Under the pieces are notes generated by a model. The model ran no database searches and was not told the DNA's origin. It worked only from the letters and a program-made list of their open reading frames with translations. A stretch of DNA of 56,606 nucleotides, taken from contig NZ_SORI01000020.1 in assembly GCF_004366815.1 (NCBI RefSeq), positions 1 to 56,606 on the forward strand, written 5' to 3'. The position numbers were made by a program, and so were the translations under genes. Below, one piece after another: positions 16,961 through 26,181 of the stretch. Positions within the stretch are counted from its first letter, which is position 1. Each line of letters starts with the position of its first letter. This DNA is from Aminivibrio pyruvatiphilus (lineage in GTDB: Bacteria > Synergistota > Synergistia > Synergistales > Aminobacteriaceae).

Positions 16961-17101
16961 AACAGTCGCCATATCTTCCCGGGTTTTTCGGCCTCCGGGG
17001 ACAATCGATATGGTTTTTCGGTTGCCGGGGGCTGCGGGGTGGTACTATCTCTAACGGCAGGGTTATTTTAGACAACTTTTCTTTTTGAGGGAGGCAATTC
17101 A

Positions 17102-17797
17102 ATGAAAAAATTCACTTTCCTTGTCCTTCTGATGGCTCTTTTCTCCACGCCCGCCATGGCAGCCACAATTTATACAACCACCATCAACGAGACAACCATA
17201 CCCCGGGTTCAGGACGTTATTCTGGAAATCATGATGGGGAAAAATTTCTATATCGACGACGTGGACGCCAACAAGGTCATTGTCGGCAAAAACTTCGGGG
17301 ACGGCATTTGGGTTCCGACAACCTTCTGCAAGGTCAAATTCAATTTGCTCGAGAGAGACGGGAACGTGAAAGTGATGGTCACCCAGACAGACACGGTCGG
17401 GGTCGTTTCGAGACAGCGTCCGATTGACCATCTGGTCCCCTTTATCCAGGAAATCAAAAACACAATTGACGGCACTCCCGTTGCGCACATTTCCAGCGAA
17501 GCCGTCAATCAGCTCCCCGGCTCCGGAAATGTGCGGGAAAAGGCCCTTGGAATCCGCCTGGGAGCAAAACTGGAAAATGGCCATATCGTCATCAAGGACA
17601 TCGATTCAGCGAGTATCGCCGCCGATGCCGGACTCGTTGCCGGAGACCGTATTGTCGAGGTGAATGGACGCCCGTCAAAGGATTTTGACGTGAACGCCCT
17701 TCAATCGTATCTTGCAAACAAGTCCGCCCAGAAATCCGCAATCTTTCTCGTGTATGCGAGAGACGGAAAGGAACATCTGGTTACCCTGAAAGAGTGA
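17102..17797 (+). CDS. Exported protein with a C-terminal PDZ domain
   Basis: A 231-residue precursor. Residues 1-20 (MKKFTFLVLLMALFSTPAMA) form a signal peptide with an AMA cleavage site. The N-terminal half (about 25-140) is an unrecognised alpha/beta segment. The C-terminal part (about 145-230) has the PDZ pattern: LGIRLG carboxylate loop, ASIAADAGLVAGDRIVEVNGRPSKDFD and a closing beta strand. There are no protease residues, so it is probably a periplasmic or surface binding or scaffold protein. GGGAGG lies before the ATG. It stands alone between the deacylase and the DNA glycosylase. Confidence 0.75.
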   Translation: MKKFTFLVLLMALFSTPAMAATIYTTTINETTIPRVQDVILEIMMGKNFYIDDVDANKVIVGKNFGDGIWVPTTFCKVKFNLLERDGNVKVMVTQTDTVGVVSRQRPIDHLVPFIQEIKNTIDGTPVAHISSEAVNQLPGSGNVREKALGIRLGAKLENGHIVIKDIDSASIAADAGLVAGDRIVEVNGRPSKDFDVNALQSYLANKSAQKSAIFLVYARDGKEHLVTLKE

Positions 17798-17904
17798 GGC
17801 AGCCCTCCTTTCGGGAAGACCCGGATAATCGGGCTCCCGGGCTTGATTTTCGCATGTTCCGGAGGCAGAGGAATGACTAATGGCACCATACCGGGGAGGC
17901 TGCG

Positions 17905-18420
17905 GTGAATCCCGTCCGCAGCTTCCCTCCTTCCGCCCGGCCCGATGCGGTGGTTCTTCTCCTGGGGAGCATGCCGGGAGAGGCGTCCCTGAAGGCCGGG
18001 CAGTATTACGCCCATCCGCGGAACGCCTTCTGGCCCATCATGGAGGCCGTCCTGGACATCCGGCGGGACCTGCCCTACGTCGAGCGTCTTGCCGCCCTGG
18101 CGGAGAGGCGCATCGCCCTGTGGGACGTGCTGGCGTCCTGCGTGCGGCCCGGGAGCCTGGATTCGTCCATCCTCGGGTCCACGGCGGTGCCCAACGACTT
18201 TCCCGGTTTTTTCCGGAGGTATGCCCTTATCCGGACGGTGTTCTTCAACGGCGCGAAGGCCGAACAGGCGTGGAAGCGCTCGGTGGCGCCGTCCCTGCCT
18301 GACGTGGGCCTCCGGCTCGTCCGCCTGCCCTCCACCAGCCCGGCCCATGCCGGCCTGAGCCTGCAGCAGAAAATTGACGCCTGGCGTGCGGTGGCCGAGG
18401 CGGCGGAGGTGTTGTCCTGA
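17905..18420 (+). CDS. DNA-deoxyinosine (hypoxanthine) glycosylase of the uracil-DNA glycosylase superfamily
   Basis: A 171-residue protein. It belongs to the family that excises deaminated purine bases (hypoxanthine from dI) and starts base-excision repair. Seen: the LLLGSMPGEASLKAGQYYAHPRNAFWPIM block, which forms the active-site loop and base pocket, and the closing LPSTSPAHAGL, corresponding to the minor-groove loop motif. Length and motifs agree with the single-domain family. The N-terminal segment before RPDAVVLLLG is short, so ATG or GTG choice matters little. It is followed directly by the repeat array. Confidence 0.8.
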   Translation: MNPVRSFPPSARPDAVVLLLGSMPGEASLKAGQYYAHPRNAFWPIMEAVLDIRRDLPYVERLAALAERRIALWDVLASCVRPGSLDSSILGSTAVPNDFPGFFRRYALIRTVFFNGAKAEQAWKRSVAPSLPDVGLRLVRLPSTSPAHAGLSLQQKIDAWRAVAEAAEVLS

Positions 18421-18427
18421 GGGCAGG

Positions 18428-18895
18428 TTGTCATCCTGAGCGAATGCGAAGGATCTCGGGCCTGAGTCTCTCCTGAATCAAAAGCGAGATCCTTCGGCCA
18501 AAAGGCTGGCCTCAGGATGACAAAAAAGGGTTGTCATCCCGAGCGAATGCGGAGGGATCTCGGGCTTGAGTCTCTCCTGAATCAAAAGCGAGATCCTTCG
18601 GGCGTGATGCTGCCCTCAGGATGACAAAAAAGGGTTGTCATCCTGAGCGAATGCGGAGGGATCTCGGGCTTGAGTCTCTCCTGAATCAAAAGCGAGATCC
18701 TTCGGCCGAGATACCGGCCTCAGGATGACAAAAAAGGGCTGTCATTCCGGGCGAATGCGATCGATTTGCTCGTTCGGGACGACAGGACCAGGTTGTCATC
18801 CTGAGCGAACGCGAAGGATCTCGCAGTTGGTTTTCAGGAGGCCCGAGATCTTCCCCGCAGGGGAAGGATCTCGGCCCGGAAGGAATTTAGATTGC
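18428..18895 (+). repeat. Palindromic repeat array, about 103-bp period
   Basis: Units start at 18428, 18531, 18635 and about 18739, followed by a degenerate unit. Each begins TTGTCATCCTGAGCGAATGC, continues GGATCTCGGGC and a 5' arm mirrored by GAGATCCTTCGG, and ends CTCAGGATGACAAAAAA. One transcribed unit can fold into a long hairpin (GTCATCCTGAG with CTCAGGATGAC). It contains no coding frame that I can support. Related units form the second array at 21825-22528. Confidence 0.9.
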
Positions 18896-18925
18896 CTGCC
18901 TGCAGCTTAAACCATCGCTCCCGGT

Positions 18926-20041
18926 TTATCCGCGGTCCCTTCCCGTGAAGAGCCATCCGCCGGCCAGGGCGGTGAAGGGGGCCACGGTGACCAGGCCGAA
19001 GCTTCCGACGAGGGTGTGGAGTATTTCCGCCGAGACGTACTGCATGTTCAGGATGTTGGCCAGGGGGACGCCCTGGGCGACGAAGACCAGCAGCAGGCTG
19101 GAATAGCTGCCCGTGTAGGCCAGCAGCAGCGTGGTGGTCATGGTTCCCACCACCGATCTGCCCACGGCGAAGCCGGACAGGACAAGCTGCCTCCGGGAGA
19201 GGTCCGGCCGCTTCTCCGCGATCTCGGCCATGGCGCTGGATACGTCCATGGCGAGGTCCATCACCGCCCCGGAGGACGCCAGGAATATCCCCCCCAGGAA
19301 GATGCGGGTCAGGTCGAGGTGGGCGAAGCCGCTGTAGAGCAGGGTCTCCGAGAAGGGCTTCACAGCGCCGTGGATGCGGAATTCGCTGCCGAAATAGAGG
19401 GAGAGGCCGCAGGTCAGCAGGATCCCGAGAGCGGATCCCAGGAAGGCTGCCGTGCCCTTGCGGCCGACCCCGCCTACGAGAAAGACGATGGCGGCGGTGA
19501 GGGCAAGGGCGGTAAAAAGGGAGATGAGCACCGGGTCAAGTCCGGCGAGGTACCCGGGAAGCAGCACCTTCCAGATCATGGCGCCGGTGAAGAAGAAGGA
19601 GAGCAGGGCCCGGGCGCCCGTCCACCCGCCGAAGAGAAGGAGGAGGGCGCAGAAGAGGGCCAGCAGCCGGAGCTGGGTGTCCAGCCGGTAATGGTCCAGG
19701 ACGCTGGCCTTGGCGATCCGCCCGGCGTCAGCGTCCACCACGGCAAAGGCAATGTCGCCGGGAACGAAGACCTTGTCCAGCTCCAGCCGACCCGCCAGAT
19801 GGTTCACAGCGTCGGTTTCCGTTCCCCTGAAGCTCCCTTCCAGGATCCGGATGCGGAGCCCCTGGTCACCGGTCCGCACGATGCCGAACTGCCGCATGTT
19901 CGAGTTGTCCGTCGACAGGATGCGGACCTTCACCCGCTCCGCCGAATCGGGAGCCTGTTTCCAGGAGGGAAGAAGGAAGAGGGCCAGGGTGAGCAGCAGA
20001 AAGAGCAGGGTCAGCAGGTGGTCCCGCCGTTTCGATTCCAT
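18926..20041 (-). CDS. YibE/F-family membrane protein
   Basis: A 371-residue integral membrane protein with an N-terminal helix at about residues 8-25. An extracytoplasmic beta-rich segment (about 35-120) follows, with the FxGTETD and VxxGD patterns found before the helices of the YibE/F family. Seven or more membrane segments then carry GAVMDLAMDVSSAMAEI and GRSVVGTMTTTLLLAYTGSYSSLLL. GGGGAGG precedes the start. Transport substrate is unknown for the family. It lies 76 bp downstream of the alkaline phosphatase, which is also on the minus strand. Confidence 0.82.
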   Translation of the reverse strand: MESKRRDHLLTLLFLLLTLALFLLPSWKQAPDSAERVKVRILSTDNSNMRQFGIVRTGDQGLRIRILEGSFRGTETDAVNHLAGRLELDKVFVPGDIAFAVVDADAGRIAKASVLDHYRLDTQLRLLALFCALLLLFGGWTGARALLSFFFTGAMIWKVLLPGYLAGLDPVLISLFTALALTAAIVFLVGGVGRKGTAAFLGSALGILLTCGLSLYFGSEFRIHGAVKPFSETLLYSGFAHLDLTRIFLGGIFLASSGAVMDLAMDVSSAMAEIAEKRPDLSRRQLVLSGFAVGRSVVGTMTTTLLLAYTGSYSSLLLVFVAQGVPLANILNMQYVSAEILHTLVGSFGLVTVAPFTALAGGWLFTGRDRG

Positions 20042-20117
20042 GAAATAACCTCCCCAATTGAAAAAGACCGGAGGGAGTCGCCTCCGCCCGGCCTTGTGGT
20101 GTGAGTTTCCGGTGTGT

Positions 20118-21644
20118 CTACCGCACGCCGAGGATGGACATGGTCTTCCAGGCGACGTCCGTGTTGTCGTAGTATCCGGCGAAGAGTTCGGAGCCGAGGC
20201 CCGCTGCGAAGAGAGGAACGGGGATGCCGGTGTGGGCGTAGGAGGTCCAGCCGATGCCGGCCTTCCGGTTGAGGATGTGGGTGATCTTCACCGAGAGGGG
20301 CTCGTAGCCGCCGTAGAGCAGGAAGGTGGCTTCGTCCTTGGCCCGTTCCTTCTTCTCGAGCATGCTGTTTTCAAAGGCCGCGCGAAGCTCACCGAGTTCA
20401 AGTTCGGAGAGGGTCATGGAGAGGGCGATCCGGGCTTCGTCATCGCCGGCCCTGGCCTTTTCCTCGAGGGCGGCGCGTTCTTCGGGGGTGGCGGTGCGGA
20501 GCCCGAAGGATCCGGTGATGAGGGGCATCATCTTCTCGAAGGTCTTTTCGCTTTCCTTCCGGAAGGCGGCGATCTTCCTGTCGAAGGCCTCGTAGGACTC
20601 CTTCTGATGGGCGATCTTCTCGAAGAATGTCTCGTACTCAGTGCCGGCGAAGCCGATGCTCATGCCGCCGGTCTCATGGTCTCCCACGACGATGATCAGC
20701 GTCTCGTCAGGGTGCTTCTCAGCGAAGGCCAGGGCTTCCTTCACGGCCGCGTCGAAGGCGAAGGTGTCGCCGATGGCTGCAGCCGCGTCGTTCGCGTGGC
20801 AGGCCCAGTCAATCTTGCCGCCCTCGACCATAAGGAAGAACCCTTCAGGGTTGTGGAGCATCTCGATGCCCTTGCGGGTGAACTCGGCGAGGGAGAGTTC
20901 CTTATCCGTCCGGTCCATGTCGTAGGGCATGGCGTTGCTGCCGTCGAGGACCGGGTTCACCGCTATGACCTTCGTGCCGGGCTGCGCCGAGAGGATGTCT
21001 TCCCTGGTGCGGAGGACCTGGTAGCCCTTCTCTTTCGCGATTTCGTAGAGGTCTCTGCAGTCCTTGTCCTTGCCGGTGCTCTGATGCAGGCCGCCGCCGG
21101 CGAAGAAATCAAAGCCGCTGTCGATGAGCTGTTCCCCGATGCCGTAGTAGTCGTTCCGGGACGGGACGGAGGCGTAAAAGGCTGCCGGGGTGGCGTGGTT
21201 GAGTGACACGGAGGTGAGAACACCGACTTTCATTCCCTTGGCGCGGACCATCTGGGCGACGGTGGTGAACTTCTGTTTCTTGGCGGGGTCCATGCCGATG
21301 ACGCCGTTGTCAGTCTTGTAGCCCGCGGCGAGGGACGTGGCCGCGGGTGCCGAGTCGGTGATGAAGGAGTTGGTGGAGTAGGTGGTGATCATCCCCTGCA
21401 CCGGGAGGCCGCTCAGGGCCAGCTTCTTGATCGCGGGCTCGCCGCCCGTCCTGTTGACGGAACCGTTGTAAACCTCCGCCGCGTTGACCTGCTGGAGCCC
21501 AAGGCCGTCGCCGATGAACATGAAAACGTACTTTGCCTTCCGGCCGCTCCAGTCGTTGCCCGTCCCGGCCGCCCAGGCCGCCGCTGCCAGCGTCAGCAGG
21601 ACAAAGAGCGCCAGTCCTGTTCTGTTCCGAAATGATCGTTTCAT
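20118..21644 (-). CDS. Alkaline phosphatase
   Basis: A 508-residue precursor with a signal peptide (MKRSFRNRTGLALFVLLTLAAAAWA) and AAGGAGGG before the chosen ATG 21644; upstream in-frame codons are not conserved-looking. Family marks are FIGDGLG with metal ligand D46, TDSAPAATSLAAG with the nucleophile Ser98, EGGKIDWACHANDA and VVGDHETGG for the second metal site. An Ala/Glu-rich insert at about residues 345-440 is predicted helical and replaces the usual compact crown. It probably acts outside the inner membrane to release phosphate. A weak hairpin with a T run (about 20060-20095) separates it from the YibE/F gene. Repeats flank the pair. Confidence 0.88.
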   Translation of the reverse strand: MKRSFRNRTGLALFVLLTLAAAAWAAGTGNDWSGRKAKYVFMFIGDGLGLQQVNAAEVYNGSVNRTGGEPAIKKLALSGLPVQGMITTYSTNSFITDSAPAATSLAAGYKTDNGVIGMDPAKKQKFTTVAQMVRAKGMKVGVLTSVSLNHATPAAFYASVPSRNDYYGIGEQLIDSGFDFFAGGGLHQSTGKDKDCRDLYEIAKEKGYQVLRTREDILSAQPGTKVIAVNPVLDGSNAMPYDMDRTDKELSLAEFTRKGIEMLHNPEGFFLMVEGGKIDWACHANDAAAAIGDTFAFDAAVKEALAFAEKHPDETLIIVVGDHETGGMSIGFAGTEYETFFEKIAHQKESYEAFDRKIAAFRKESEKTFEKMMPLITGSFGLRTATPEERAALEEKARAGDDEARIALSMTLSELELGELRAAFENSMLEKKERAKDEATFLLYGGYEPLSVKITHILNRKAGIGWTSYAHTGIPVPLFAAGLGSELFAGYYDNTDVAWKTMSILGVR

Positions 21645-21824
21645 AGTTTTTCCCTCCTTGAAGTATTTGACGCCATTATCCGGAGAGAGCGTTACGGATG
21701 AAGCGCGGAAGTGTATCGGGGGTGTAAAAAGTTGGGGGATGGAAAGAGGGGGACGAACCGGGCGGAGAGTTGTCCCGCAGCGGGGGAAGGGTCTCGGTTG
21801 CATTTGAAAACTCCCTGAGCAAGA

Positions 21825-22528
21825 TTGTCATCCTGAGCGAATGCGAAGGATCTCGGGCTAAGGCCTTCAGAATCAAAAGCAGGTCCCTCCCCCCCTGCGG
21901 GGATGCTTCGCTATCACTTCGCTCGTTCGGGACGACAGGGTGTAGCTTGTCATCCTGAGCGAATGCGAAGGATCTCGGGCTAAGGCCTTCAGAATCAAAA
22001 GCAGGTCCCTCCCCCCCTGCGGGGATGCTTCGCTATCACTTCGCTCGTTCGGGACGACAGGGTGTAGCTTGTCATCCTGAGCGAATGCGAAGGATCTCGC
22101 TTCTGAGGAAATCCAGAACCTACCCCGAGATCCTTCCCCTTCGGGGACGCGATCGGCCAAGGGGCTGGCCTCAGGATGACAAAAAAGAGTCTTCATCCCG
22201 AACCCCGGCTTTCATCCCGAGCGAATGCGATCATTTCGCTCGTTCGGGACGACAGGGTGTAGCTTGTCATCCTGAGCGAATGCGAAGGATCTCGGGCTTG
22301 AGTCTATCCAGAATCAAAAACGAGATCCTTCCCCTTCGGGGACGCGATCGGCCAAGAGACCGGCCTCAGGATGACAAAAAAGAGTCTTCATCCCGAACCC
22401 CGGCTCTCATCCTGAGCGAATGCGAAGGATCTCGCTTCTGAGGAAATCCAGAACCTACCCCGAGATCCTCCCCCTTCGGGGGCGCGATCGGCCAAGGAGC
22501 TGGCCTCAGGATGACAGGAGCCGTAAAT
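21825..22528 (+). repeat. Second palindromic repeat array, 122-bp period at the start
   Basis: TTGTCATCCTGAGCGAATGC recurs at 21825, 21947 and 22069, and again near 22265 and 22405. The first two 122-bp units are identical copies. Later units carry the arms GAGATCCTTCCCCTTCGGGG and end in CCTCAGGATGACAAAAAAGAG. The units are the same family as the 18428 array. The remainder of 21645-22749 holds no supported gene. Confidence 0.9.
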
Positions 22529-22615
22529 CCCGTCTCATGAGGACAGATGTTGTAAAGCTGATCTTACCCGCCCCTGCTCCACAGTATTTTTCCGGCACTT
22601 TGTGCCCTCTCGAGG

Positions 22616-22644
22616 TTGACAGGCCGGGAAGGGCACCATATTAT
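22616..22644 (+). promoter_or_regulatory. Strong promoter of the beta-helix surface protein
   Basis: TTGACA (22616-22621), 17-bp spacer and TATTAT (22639-22644). Near-consensus sigma-70 boxes about 100 bp before the coding start. Confidence 0.75.
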
Positions 22645-22749
22645 CAACTGGGCTGAAACGCCCGATTGTTTTCACTCCTTCGAAGATGCAGATTACGATG
22701 CTGTTTACATCCCAGTGCTGAACAGGCCATGAAGGGAGCTGCGAACAGA

Positions 22750-25527
22750 ATGTCCTCTTCCGGTCCTCCTGCCCGCCTTCTCCGGTATTTCCTTCCATTG
22801 TTTCTCTGTCTTTGTGTCCTTGCGTGTGCAGGCACTCCGGCCCTGGCCGCGGTCTGGCATGTGAGGCCGTCCGGTGCCGGAAACGGGTCGGACTGGGAAA
22901 ACGCTACCCCGGATCTCGCGGCGGTTCTGAAGAACGCCCAGCCGGGAGACGAGATCCGGGCGGCGGAGGGAGTCTATGTCCCCTCGTTCGACAGGGACGG
23001 GAACCCGGTGAACGGCGCGGCCCGGACCTTCGCACTGAAGAGCGGCGTGAAGCTCCTGGGCGGTTTTCCGGCTGAAGGAAGCCCGTCGCTGCAGGACAGG
23101 GACCCCAGGGCATTCCCCACGGTCCTCACCGGGGACCTTTTCGGAGACGACCAGGTCGATGCCGAAGGAAAAGCGGTCCTTATCGGTCAGAACGCCTATC
23201 ACGTGGTGTATGCCGCCGGGGTGGACGAAACGGCGGTGCTCGACGGCTTTGTCATTTCGGGAGGCAGGGCGGACGGCCAGGGTGAAGACGCCATGGGGGG
23301 CGGAATGTACTGCATAAATGCCTCTCCGGTCATTGAAAACTGTGTGTTTCGGGGGAATGCCGCAAAGGCCGGCGGCGGGGGAATGTACAATTCCGCTTCC
23401 AGTCCGTACGTCAGGAAATGTTCCTTTCTGGAAAATACATCTTCCGGCAGCGGAGGGGGCATGTTAAACTCCGCCTCCGATCCTGTTGTGGAGGACTGTC
23501 TTTTCCGGAATAACTTCATCTCCGCTCCGTCAGGGTCGGCATACGGCGGAGGGATGGCGAATCGTTCGGCCTCCGCACCGTCGGTGAAAAACTGTGCCTA
23601 TATCGGAAACAGCGTGTACTCCGCCTCCGGTTCCGGCTACGGCGGCGGGATGTACACAGCGGCGTCCAGTACCGTTGAGGCAGTCAACTGCACCTTCAGC
23701 GGGAACGAAGCATCGGCGGCCGGAGTAGGAAAAGGCTACGGCGGGGCTTTCTACGTGACGGGGTCAGGTTCCTCTCTTGTGCTGCTGAACTCGACACTTT
23801 CGGAAAATAACGCCAAGAATTCCGGAAGCAGTTTGTATATCGACGGCGGTTCCGTAACGGCGGCAAACAGCATTTTCTTCGGCAGCGATTTAGTGCAGGT
23901 GAGGAAACAGGCAGACGGTTCCCTCGCGCTCCTTTCCTGTCTTTACCGGGCCGGAAGCGTAACAGGGACGGGGATTGTCTCGGAGAATATACTTTTCGGC
24001 GATCCGCTCCTTGGAGAGCCGGCGGACAACGGCGGCTTCAACCCCACCATGGCTCCCGGGGAAGGGAGCCCCGCCCTTGATGCCGGTGTGGGTCCCGGAG
24101 AGGTCAGCTTCAACGGCGGAGTCCTCGTCATTCCGGACAGGGACCAGCGCGGGAAGGAGAGGCCGGGCGGCGGGGCTGTGGATATCGGGGCCTGCGAGAT
24201 CCAGTGGTATTCCCTCTCGTCTTCCGCCTCGGGAAACGGCGAGGGGCACGTGGCGGTTTTCCCCGAAGCAGCGTCCTATGTCGAGGGAACGGAGGTCACT
24301 CTCTCAGCCCATCCGGCGGAAAGCTCCCTTTTCACGGGGTGGGATGGGGATCTGGCGGGGACCGTAAGTCCGGCGACGCTGGCCATGGACGGCGACAGGA
24401 CGGTGAGTGCCGCCTTCGCCCTTAAAACCTTTACCGTAACCACATCGGCAGGCCCGGGAGGAAGTGTCTCTCCATCGGCGACGGTTCAATGGGGAGGCTC
24501 CGTCACGGTCACCGTCACCCCGGACAGCGGCTACGCCGTCGCCGGGCTGCTGGTGGACGGAGTGCCTGTGGACGCCGCTTCATCCTATACCTTTAACGAT
24601 GTAACGTCGGACCGGACCCTTGCCGCCTCCTTCGCGGCGCTGAATCCCGGCGGCCCCGGTGACCCCGGAGACCCCGGTGACCCTGGTGACCCCGGTGACC
24701 CCGGAGACCCCGGAGACCCTGATGACCCGGGGGAACCGAATGAACCGGACGAACCGGACGAGCCGGATGTACCCGAAGAACCCAATCCCGCCGGGCGAAT
24801 CGTCATCCGCCAGGAAAGCGTCGCTCTGGATGCCCTCCTTTCGGGAACCATCACGGTTCCGCTGCCCGGGGGAACTGCCCCCGGCGATTTTTTCAGGGTG
24901 ACGTCGGCGGACATTTCGGACATCACCCTGCGCTCGTGTTCTCCGGAAGAGCTGGGGGAGGGCCGGCCCGGGGGGATGCTCTGCGCCGTTTCCTTCGAGA
25001 TAGGGGCTTCGGTGCCGCCGGGGAAGACGGGGATTCTGGCCGTGGACCTGGAGATGGCGGTCCCGGAGGAAAGCCTCTCCGAAGAATGCCGGCTGGCCAT
25101 CGCCGGGGGAGAGGAGACCCTGAGCCTCGCGGAGGCGTTTCTGGAGCATGTCTCCATGGTGAAGATCCTCCCCGAAGGAGGGTACGATTTCGGAATCCTC
25201 GCGAAGAAAAACGGCTTCGGCGCCGATCCCCTGGACTTTTTCACGGTGGTCCGGGATGAAGGAATTTTCAGGGTGGGTGTGCGGCTTCTCCTGGCCGACG
25301 GGGCAGCGGAGGACGTGCCGTCCGTGCAGGCCGTGTCGCGGGAAAGTGACAGCCGCTTCCTCGTCTTCGACGGGGAACGGGACGGGAGATTCAGGGATCC
25401 TGTGGCGGCGGCCGAAAGGGAGGACGGCGGAGTGTATCCGGCAGGCAGGGGAGGGTGCTCTGCCGTGAACCACGGCGGTTATGCCCTGTTCATCCTTCTG
25501 CCCCTGCTGCTTCTCGCCTGGAGATAG
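22750..25527 (+). CDS. Surface beta-helix protein with Synergist-CTERM-like tail
   Basis: A 925-residue precursor. ATG 22750 is chosen because of AGGGAG upstream; ATG 22729 is possible. The signal peptide is followed by VWHVRPSGAGNGSDWENATPDL, typical of right-handed beta-helix (polymorphic-membrane-type) proteins. Next come many GGGMYN/ENCVFRGN-like turns (about residues 170-370). Two InlB B-repeat-like segments follow (GEGHVAVFPEAASYVEGTEVTLSAHP and the next copy), then a Gly-Asp-Pro linker (GDPGDPGDP..., about 640-665) and a cohesin-like or beta-sandwich region. The tail GGCSAVNHGGYALFILLPLLLLAWR combines a GGC motif, a hydrophobic helix and a basic end, as in Synergist-CTERM sorting signals. 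It is probably anchored on the surface and may bind other cells or substrate. Confidence 0.82.
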   Translation: MSSSGPPARLLRYFLPLFLCLCVLACAGTPALAAVWHVRPSGAGNGSDWENATPDLAAVLKNAQPGDEIRAAEGVYVPSFDRDGNPVNGAARTFALKSGVKLLGGFPAEGSPSLQDRDPRAFPTVLTGDLFGDDQVDAEGKAVLIGQNAYHVVYAAGVDETAVLDGFVISGGRADGQGEDAMGGGMYCINASPVIENCVFRGNAAKAGGGGMYNSASSPYVRKCSFLENTSSGSGGGMLNSASDPVVEDCLFRNNFISAPSGSAYGGGMANRSASAPSVKNCAYIGNSVYSASGSGYGGGMYTAASSTVEAVNCTFSGNEASAAGVGKGYGGAFYVTGSGSSLVLLNSTLSENNAKNSGSSLYIDGGSVTAANSIFFGSDLVQVRKQADGSLALLSCLYRAGSVTGTGIVSENILFGDPLLGEPADNGGFNPTMAPGEGSPALDAGVGPGEVSFNGGVLVIPDRDQRGKERPGGGAVDIGACEIQWYSLSSSASGNGEGHVAVFPEAASYVEGTEVTLSAHPAESSLFTGWDGDLAGTVSPATLAMDGDRTVSAAFALKTFTVTTSAGPGGSVSPSATVQWGGSVTVTVTPDSGYAVAGLLVDGVPVDAASSYTFNDVTSDRTLAASFAALNPGGPGDPGDPGDPGDPGDPGDPGDPDDPGEPNEPDEPDEPDVPEEPNPAGRIVIRQESVALDALLSGTITVPLPGGTAPGDFFRVTSADISDITLRSCSPEELGEGRPGGMLCAVSFEIGASVPPGKTGILAVDLEMAVPEESLSEECRLAIAGGEETLSLAEAFLEHVSMVKILPEGGYDFGILAKKNGFGADPLDFFTVVRDEGIFRVGVRLLLADGAAEDVPSVQAVSRESDSRFLVFDGERDGRFRDPVAAAEREDGGVYPAGRGGCSAVNHGGYALFILLPLLLLAWR

Positions 25528-25607
25528 ATCCGGTTGTGCTCCTGTCCTGTACAATCGGGGGAGGGGAGAACACCCGCCGATTCTGGAGAAAGAGGGCTGA
25601 GACCGTC

Positions 25608-26171
25608 ATGACGGAAAGAACCGAACTGGAGAAAATGCTGGCCGGAGAGCTCTACGACGCTTCCGACAGGGAGCTTGCCGGTATGAGGGAGAGGGCCCGG
25701 GACCTGTGCCGTCTCCTGAACGCCTCGCCTGAGGCCGACGGGAACGGGAGGCGGTCCCTGTTCATGAGCCTCTTCGGTACCGGGGGGGAGACGGTGAACG
25801 TCCAGCCCCCCTTCTTCTGCGATTACGGCGTCCACGTCTTTCTCGGGCAGAAGGTGTTCTTCAACTTCAACTGCGTCATCCTCGACGTGTGCAGGGTGAC
25901 CATCGGGGACTATTCCATGTTCGGCCCGGCGGTGCAGATCTACACGGCGGCCCACCCCATGGAAGCGGAGGCCAGGCGGGGCAGGGAGTTCGGCAGGCCC
26001 GTCACGGTGGGCTCCGATGTCTGGGTGGGCGGAGGGGCCATTCTCTGTCCCGGGGTGACCGTGGGCTCCCGGTCCGTGATCGGTGCGGGAAGCGTGGTCA
26101 CCAGGGACATCCCGGAGGGAGTCTTCGCCGCGGGCAATCCCTGCCGGGTCATCCGCCAGGTTTCCCCGTGA
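25608..26171 (+). CDS. maa: Maltose O-acetyltransferase-like hexapeptide-repeat enzyme
   Basis: A 187-residue acetyl-CoA-dependent O-acetyltransferase of the LacA/Maa group. Residues 1-55 match the N-terminal maltose-acetyltransferase helical region (KMLAGELYDASDRELAGMRERARDL). The hexapeptide beta-helix includes CDYGVHVFLGQKVFFNFNCVILD, the catalytic His in YTAAHPM, and VTVGSDVWVGGGAILCPGVTVG followed by IGAGSVVTRDIPEGVFAAGNPCRVIR. All family features are intact. The ATG at 25608 fits the family start. It converges with the MFS gene, with stop codons about 10 bp apart. The in vivo sugar acceptor is not known. Confidence 0.85.
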   Translation: MTERTELEKMLAGELYDASDRELAGMRERARDLCRLLNASPEADGNGRRSLFMSLFGTGGETVNVQPPFFCDYGVHVFLGQKVFFNFNCVILDVCRVTIGDYSMFGPAVQIYTAAHPMEAEARRGREFGRPVTVGSDVWVGGGAILCPGVTVGSRSVIGAGSVVTRDIPEGVFAAGNPCRVIRQVSP

Positions 26172-26181
26172 CGGGAGAGGG

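Noticed and set aside
18428-22528. Tandem repeats as a CRISPR array
   Set aside because: Period is over 100 bp, the repeated parts are long palindromes with no unique spacers of constant length, and no cas genes are near.
24640-24760. Collagen-like protein on the minus strand opposite the Gly-Asp-Pro linker
   Set aside because: The opposite frame reads SPGSPG only because the sense codons encode GDPGDP; it has no ribosome site or wider coding signs.
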